From Bacteroidales bacterium (GTDB lineage Bacteria > Bacteroidota > Bacteroidia > Bacteroidales > UBA12481), in the NCBI GenBank assembly GCA_028707745.1, contig JAQWAJ010000011.1:1-14018 (forward strand): a stretch of DNA of 14,018 nt. Reading direction: 5' to 3'. Shown piece after piece: positions 13,383 to 14,018 of this stretch. A model generated the notes under the pieces. That model saw only the letters and a list, made by a program, of their open reading frames with translations, was not told where the DNA came from and made no database searches. The translations under genes and the position numbers were made by a program. Each line of letters begins with the position of its first letter. Position 1 is the first letter of the stretch.

Positions 13383-13841
13383 ATGGAAGCCGATTTTAAT
13401 GATTTTCTGAAGAAATATCCGGCCGGACGGCGTGAAAATCTAATTCCAATACTTCAGGATATCCAGGATACACACGGTTATATTCCTGAACCAGCGGTTG
13501 CTGCAATTGCAGAATACCTGGAAATTCCGGCTGTTAAGATTTTCAGTGTGGCTACTTTTTACAATGAGTTTCGGTTTAACCCGGGAGGGAAATATCATTT
13601 TCAGGTTTGCCAGGGAATTGGTTGTCAGGTTGATGGAAGTGAACGGATCAGGGCGGAATTATCGAGGTTATTGGAGATTCGTCCTGGTGAGATTTCGGGA
13701 GACGGTTGGTTCAGCATGGAGTGGGTGCCCTGTCTGGGTGTTTGTCAGGAAGCCCCGGTGTTATCGGTGAATGGGGAGTTTTATCCGAAGATGACTCCGT
13801 CCAGGTTAAAGGAACTTATTGAGAAACTCCGAAACCACTGA
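13383..13841 (+). CDS. Second NuoE/HydC-like [2Fe-2S] subunit
   Basis: A 152-residue NuoE-family protein with the usual helical N-terminus (HGYIPE, VKIFSVATFYNEFRF) and thioredoxin-like [2Fe-2S] ligands C76-x4-C81 (CQGIGC) and C117-x3-C121 (CLGVC). It is clearly diverged from HydC at 9401-9883, so it probably serves a second complex, perhaps that of the first hydrogenase gene or another NuoF-type partner beyond the window. It is the first gene of a plus-strand operon divergent from the sensor operon. I chose ATG 13383; a TTG 15 bases upstream is also in frame but lies next to the operator and adds no conserved residues. The next gene starts four bases after its stop. Confidence 0.92.
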   Translation: MEADFNDFLKKYPAGRRENLIPILQDIQDTHGYIPEPAVAAIAEYLEIPAVKIFSVATFYNEFRFNPGGKYHFQVCQGIGCQVDGSERIRAELSRLLEIRPGEISGDGWFSMEWVPCLGVCQEAPVLSVNGEFYPKMTPSRLKELIEKLRNH

Positions 13842-13845
13842 CATA

Positions 13846-14018
13846 ATGGGAACAACCACCATCAAAGCTGATCTGCGTGAAGGATTACTCAAACTGATCA
13901 CTCATCAGCAACCGGATACAGATAAGGCCCTGCGCCATCTGGGTAAAACACTGCGCCGGGAACGTATCGACAACCTGACAGTTTTTATCGATAGGACAAC
14001 CCCTTCATCCATATATAA
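13846..14018 (+). CDS. Unrecognised protein, N-terminal fragment (3' end outside window)
   Basis: An open frame begins at ATG 13846, four bases after the NuoE-like gene, and runs to the window end (57 codons). The visible part is charged and helical (ADLREGLLKLITHQ, KALRHLGKTLRRERIDN) and then turns to a strand (LTVFIDRTTPSSIY). It has no Cys, signal peptide or membrane segment. I do not recognise it. Following a NuoE-like gene, a NuoF-type or GHKL-type partner would be usual, but the fragment does not show either. Confidence 0.7.
   Translation, partial: MGTTTIKADLREGLLKLITHQQPDTDKALRHLGKTLRRERIDNLTVFIDRTTPSSIY

Overview
The window is a dense [FeFe]-hydrogenase locus, most likely from an anaerobic fermentative member of the Bacteroidota. 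This rests on a Bacteroidota-type -7 box (TAnnTTTG) ahead of the main operon and on the divergent minus-strand operon, on mostly absent Shine-Dalgarno sequences, and on AT-rich spacers. The phylum call is an inference from these signals and general codon style. I see no tRNA, rRNA, CRISPR array or mobile element. No gene-free stretch exceeds 300 bases.

Layout. (1) Positions 1-1434 hold the 3' part of a first [FeFe]-hydrogenase catalytic-subunit gene, closed by a hairpin terminator at 1452-1489. (2) Positions 1626-9883 are a ten-gene plus-strand operon. Its first six genes are signalling-like: DRTGG-domain protein, RsbW-like ATPase, ferredoxin/H-cluster-like Fe-S protein, second DRTGG-domain protein, PHP-domain phosphoesterase and second HATPase. 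The last four are structural genes of a tetrameric NAD(P)-linked, probably electron-bifurcating hydrogenase: HndB-like, HydB/HndC, HydA/HndD and HydC/HndA. (3) A bidirectional hairpin at 9893-9929 separates this from a convergent three-gene minus-strand operon (13252 to 9928): thioredoxin-like ferredoxin, a PAS-containing sensory H-cluster-like protein (HydS/HfsB type), and a SpoIIE/PP2C phosphatase. (4) Diverging from it, a second NuoE/HydC-like gene (13383-13841) starts another plus-strand operon that runs out of the window with an unrecognised gene.

How the parts may work together. HydA-HydB-HydC plus the HndB-like protein should couple H2 with NAD(P)H and ferredoxin. Around them lie two degenerate H-cluster-domain proteins that keep Fe-S cysteines but have altered active-site motifs, one carrying a PAS domain and co-transcribed with a PP2C phosphatase. 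Two GHKL-fold ATPases and two DRTGG proteins sit in the other operon. This looks like an H2- or redox-sensing phospho-signalling circuit resembling kinase/phosphatase partner switching, but no STAS substrate is visible. Three near-palindromes resembling the Rex (NADH/NAD+ repressor) operator lie at 1562-1579, 13268-13285 and 13347-13364, ahead of all three operon starts seen here, which suggests common redox control.

The most unusual coding detail is in the first hydrogenase. Its first H-cluster motif reads T-S-C-S-P-G-W, with Ser where the operon's own HydA has the cubane-ligating Cys.
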